NCBI GenBank assembly: GCA_032207245.1
Contig: CM063502.1
Location: 117,428,929-117,492,928, forward strand
Source of the DNA: Pardosa pseudoannulata
Lineage: Eukaryota; Arthropoda; Arachnida; Araneae; Lycosidae
Direction of reading: 5' to 3'
Length of the DNA stretch: 64,000 nucleotides
Part shown: one piece after another, positions 60,797-64,000 of the stretch
How the letters are laid out: every line of letters starts with the position of its first letter
Position numbering within the stretch: position 1 is the stretch's first letter
Notes under the pieces: model-generated
The model's database searches: none
Told to the model about the DNA's origin: nothing
The model's input: the letters and a program-made list of their open reading frames with translations, nothing else
Translations under genes and position numbers: made by a program

Positions 60797-62698
60797 CTAT
60801 ATAATCTAAGCAATATAAGTCTTCCCTAGTTAAAACAGAATTCGTTCTGATTGTCCCTATGAATTTGAATGGGATAATGAAACATCGAAAACTGGGATTT
60901 ACTCCTTATTACAATAACACTTAACGCCCTTGATTTCAAGTAAAATGGTTGATTAGTAAAAAAACACTAACATAGTCGGAAAATTTTGAGAATTTTTGAT
61001 AACCAAAAAATGATAATCAATTTAAGCAATAAATATTATATTTAGTTACCAATTAAGCTAAACCAAATGTATACACGTAGAGCGGAAAGTCATAAGTACA
61101 CTTTTTGAGCATTATTGCCATAACGTTTTAACTATAACAACAGTATATGTTACTACAGTTGTAGCTATACTGCAGCCACCCTGAAAACATTTTAGGTCTG
61201 CGGTGAAATTCATGAAATTTATAATTGAAACAAACAAACACCACATTTTATGCAATAATCAAACAAATATCCCATTTTAACAAATATCAATTACTTATAG
61301 TAAATATAATAGTACGTGACTGGTTTGATTATTATCATTATAAATATTCATGTATAATTATGAATTGTTAACTGTTCTATTATTACTTTATGAATAATAT
61401 GAATAAATACTATCTTGCAGCAGGTCGAAATAAAATGCACGAGTCTTTAAGGTTTGTCAGGCTTGTGTTACTAGATAACTGTCTGACAAAACTGCATTTT
61501 TTTGTCCTAGTTTGTTAAAATTAACCTTTTTGGAAGGTTGTTAATACTGAATTATTATTAAAACTCCCTTAAGATTTGATAATTTAAAATGTTTAAAAAC
61601 GGTTAAAATATATTTAAAATAGAAGTCTTCAGAAATAATGATTATGCTTATGTATTATACATATGATTATACTTTTTTTTGGACACGAAAGAAACTGCTT
61701 CAGCTGCTGATATTACCTGAATTTAAATGTAGGAAGTAGAAATATCAGTAATATAAAATAAACTTATCTACTTTGACTTTCTTTGATTATTATTAACTCA
61801 CGCAAGTACTTCTAGACAAATGCATCTAATATTTCTCTAGCTTTTATTCCAACATTTTAACCGCGTTATGTTCTAATAATTATCTAAAGAAGGCCTTTTT
61901 AAAAGACCAATGATAAAAATCAAAGCTGCATCATAAAGGAAACAGTTTGTGAACAACAATGAAAGCATAAAAGCATTGAAATTGAAAGCACATTCCTGTT
62001 ACGATTTGATCTACAAATATGATTAAGCGTGAGATAAGCAGCAATGGGACTTTCTTATTCTTTGAAGAAGTCTTTTGTAGGAAAGATAAAAAACATCTAT
62101 ATGAAATTACTATCATTACACTTTGACAATCCAAGACAAGCAAGCAGACAATAGAAGTTAGCACTAACAGCATGAAATCTAACCATAAGATTTTATACCT
62201 GTTTAACACCTATTTTAAACTGTCGAAAACATTTTCTGTTTCTTTTTCTTTCGTATGCGTACTTCAAAGCAATCGTAAAACTACACTATATCATTAAAAT
62301 TCATTACATTCGATTCAGAGGGTGTGGGTTGGATTTCAGCTATAACATGATCTATGTTTATAAAACATAACAGGTGAAAACTAGTTATAAAGAGTAAAAT
62401 CTTTATACGCAATATGTCACAAATGTAAATAAGGCTTGGTATACACCAACTGAACTTGCATATATCAGTGTTAACCTAAGGAACACATTTCTATTGAGGG
62501 ATGACTTATATTTATTTATATTTATTAAGATTTCTTCTGACTGAATGTAACTGTAATGAGAAATTTCGGAAAGTCAGTACAAGTTTTCCACTTCTAAAAG
62601 TCATTTCACTTTAAATCTTTTGCAAAAAAAAAAATAACATACTTTTGTTTGTATATAACAATAGGTACATTGGTTCGACACAAGTTTAAAAAAATATT
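60797..62698. other. no gene seen
   Basis: AT-rich. The 92-codon hydrophobic minus frame at 61931-62209 has no splice context or motif that I can support. Confidence 0.45.
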
Positions 62699-62840
62699 TT
62701 GGTTTGGAGAGTTGTGGTCTACTTTTTAACACGAGGGCTAATGAGACCGGGACCTACTTCTTAAAGCCAATTCCGAACGGCTACGAACATCCATACCACT
62801 GTGGGATTCGAACCCACGAACTCCGGTTCCGAAGGCCAGC
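62699..62840 (-). mobile_element. tRNA-derived SINE (family 1), 5'-truncated
   Basis: Minus-strand copy: 'ggtttggagagttgtggtct', 'cttaaagccaattccgaacg', 'gtgggattcgaacccacgaa', 'ctccggttccgaaggccag'. The B box is well preserved. The A-box half is replaced by a (CA)n/poly-A tract. The 74-codon + frame through it is an artefact. Confidence 0.82.
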
Positions 62841-64000
62841 ACACACACACAAAAAAAAAAAAAGAAAAAAAAATTTTTTTAGTGACTTACTTTTATCGTA
62901 TTCAAAAGTATTATTTTTATCAAATTAATAAAAACTGTAATGCGTTGCTGAATTTAGTTTTATAGACTAATTCTTTTTGAATTTTTTATTTTGGGAGAAG
63001 AGGAATCATAAGTCACCATAAGTGGACCGCCCATCTGAGAGACACAAACCCTTATAAAACTTGACTCTTGTTGACTCTTGTAAAATTCCAAACATCTTTT
63101 TAATTTTTTTCTGCAAGCAAAGTCATTTTTTAAAAGTTAAAAATATTTATCAAACAGTCAGTGAATAAATACACTAATTACCACACCAAGAGTATTTTCA
63201 TGTTCTTATCCGTAAATATAATTATTAGGTTATTTCAGTTTTATTAAAATACTTTTTTATTTTAAATTTTAAATAAATCTTTAATTTCAGGAACAGAATT
63301 AGTAATGTATCGTAGTTGGTTAATTTTCCTAAATTTTAGAAAATATGTTAGTTTTTAAACCTTCAAGTATCATTCCGATTTCCAAAGTAGTATATTATAG
63401 CTAAATCTATCCTAAAAGCAGAAACATGATTATAGAAAACTCCATTCAAAATACATCAGGAGGTAAACTTTCTAGTGCTTTTGAGCTTTCTCATATTTAA
63501 AATATAATATACAAATTTTGGCTCCATAAAAATATAAATGAAACTTAAAAGTGTTTGTCGTGTTTTGTAAGCCTCGTGCTTTTCAAAAATAGGTAGTTGA
63601 ATTTATTACTATGTTATTCGTATCAAAAATTTACACAGAAAACAATGTAAGTTTGAATGTGATGATATGTGAATTAGAATTCATTTTTTTCAATGAAATA
63701 ACAATATATGTTTCATAGTACATAACATTCGACTTATATAAAAGCAAATACATTGTCTTAAAGACATAGGTTTATGTTATCAAAATAAATTAACAAGCTA
63801 GCATGGTTTTTATTCATAAAAACCAAACTTGTTAATAGTACATTGTATGTATTACCTTACAATGAATCTGTTAATGAACAAAACTCTATGATCCTTGTTC
63901 AACAGCTCTGATAAGACGTTACCTAGGTTTGTAGAACACTTTTCTTCCTTTTTCTTGAGATAAAACTGATAAAAATGCAAAAACAAAATTAAAGATCCAT
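62841..64000. other. no gene seen
   Basis: AT-rich to the right edge. An acceptor-like 'tttaatttcag' at 63291 is followed by a short frame that does not look like peroxidase (see rejected list). Confidence 0.5.

Noticed and set aside
61931..62209. 92-codon hydrophobic minus frame
   Set aside because: Phe/Leu/Ile-rich composition is typical of AT-rich chance frames. There is no recognisable receptor motif or neighbouring exon.
63292..63360. Candidate next peroxidase exon after an acceptor 'tttaatttcag'
   Set aside because: The phase would fit, but the translation (GTELVMYRSWLIFLNF...) lacks the expected Cys-containing segment, meets a stop and has no donor.

Overview
This is a eukaryotic, strongly AT-rich (by eye roughly 70%) window, almost certainly from an arthropod. 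Long introns with GT..AG boundaries, tRNA-derived SINEs, Tc1/mariner, hAT, piggyBac-type and Helitron-like remnants, and hundreds of bases of (TA)n point to an animal. The peroxidase fits the arthropod secreted heme-peroxidase family, and a spider or other chelicerate is my best guess (inference only). No bacterial operon, CRISPR array or phage gene is present, and most open frames are chance products of AT-rich DNA or of (TA)n read as poly-Ile/Tyr.

The one convincing host gene is on the + strand. Four consecutive exons (46419-46513, 47869-47977, 49783-50000, 52122-52292) join in phase into a 197-codon piece of an animal heme peroxidase. It covers the pro-region, the CNN/WG motif at the start of the catalytic domain, and the distal-histidine motif WGQMVDHDMT. 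The start and the larger C-terminal part of the catalytic domain are not recognisable here, so at least one further exon lies downstream, probably outside the window or behind a very long intron. The first seen exon is preceded by a decayed tandem copy of its own acceptor and 5' end.

Layout. 0-8 kb: Helitron-like fragment, SINE tail, a 301-bp TTAA-flanked MITE, and a dead mariner-type transposase. 8-16 kb: SINEs of two families, a 77-bp tandem triplication, a LINE tail and a ~610-bp near-perfect inverted repeat. 16-25 kb: a possible promoter/first exon (17.65-17.78 kb), a Helitron-like element carrying a nested hAT, a 937-bp TTAA-flanked element, and an 829-bp hAT with a perfect 8-bp target duplication. 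25-40 kb: sparse, with duplications of 358 and ~240 bp and (TA)n tracts. 40.6-44.1 kb: a 720-bp-period tandem array and a cluster of shuffled short duplications. 46-52.3 kb: the peroxidase gene. 53-56.4 kb: coding-like remnants on the minus strand, a higher-order tandem array, and an inverted second copy of the 281-bp MITE found in the peroxidase intron. 57-60.2 kb: long (TA)n interrupted by two LTR-like GC-richer blocks, then a dead hAT transposase. 60.8-64 kb: little except a SINE.

The repeats do not act together as a system. The most testable idea is that the two inverted 281-bp MITEs flank peroxidase exons 3-4 and could pair in the pre-mRNA. All coordinates and similarity statements are by eye; no alignment or database search was run.
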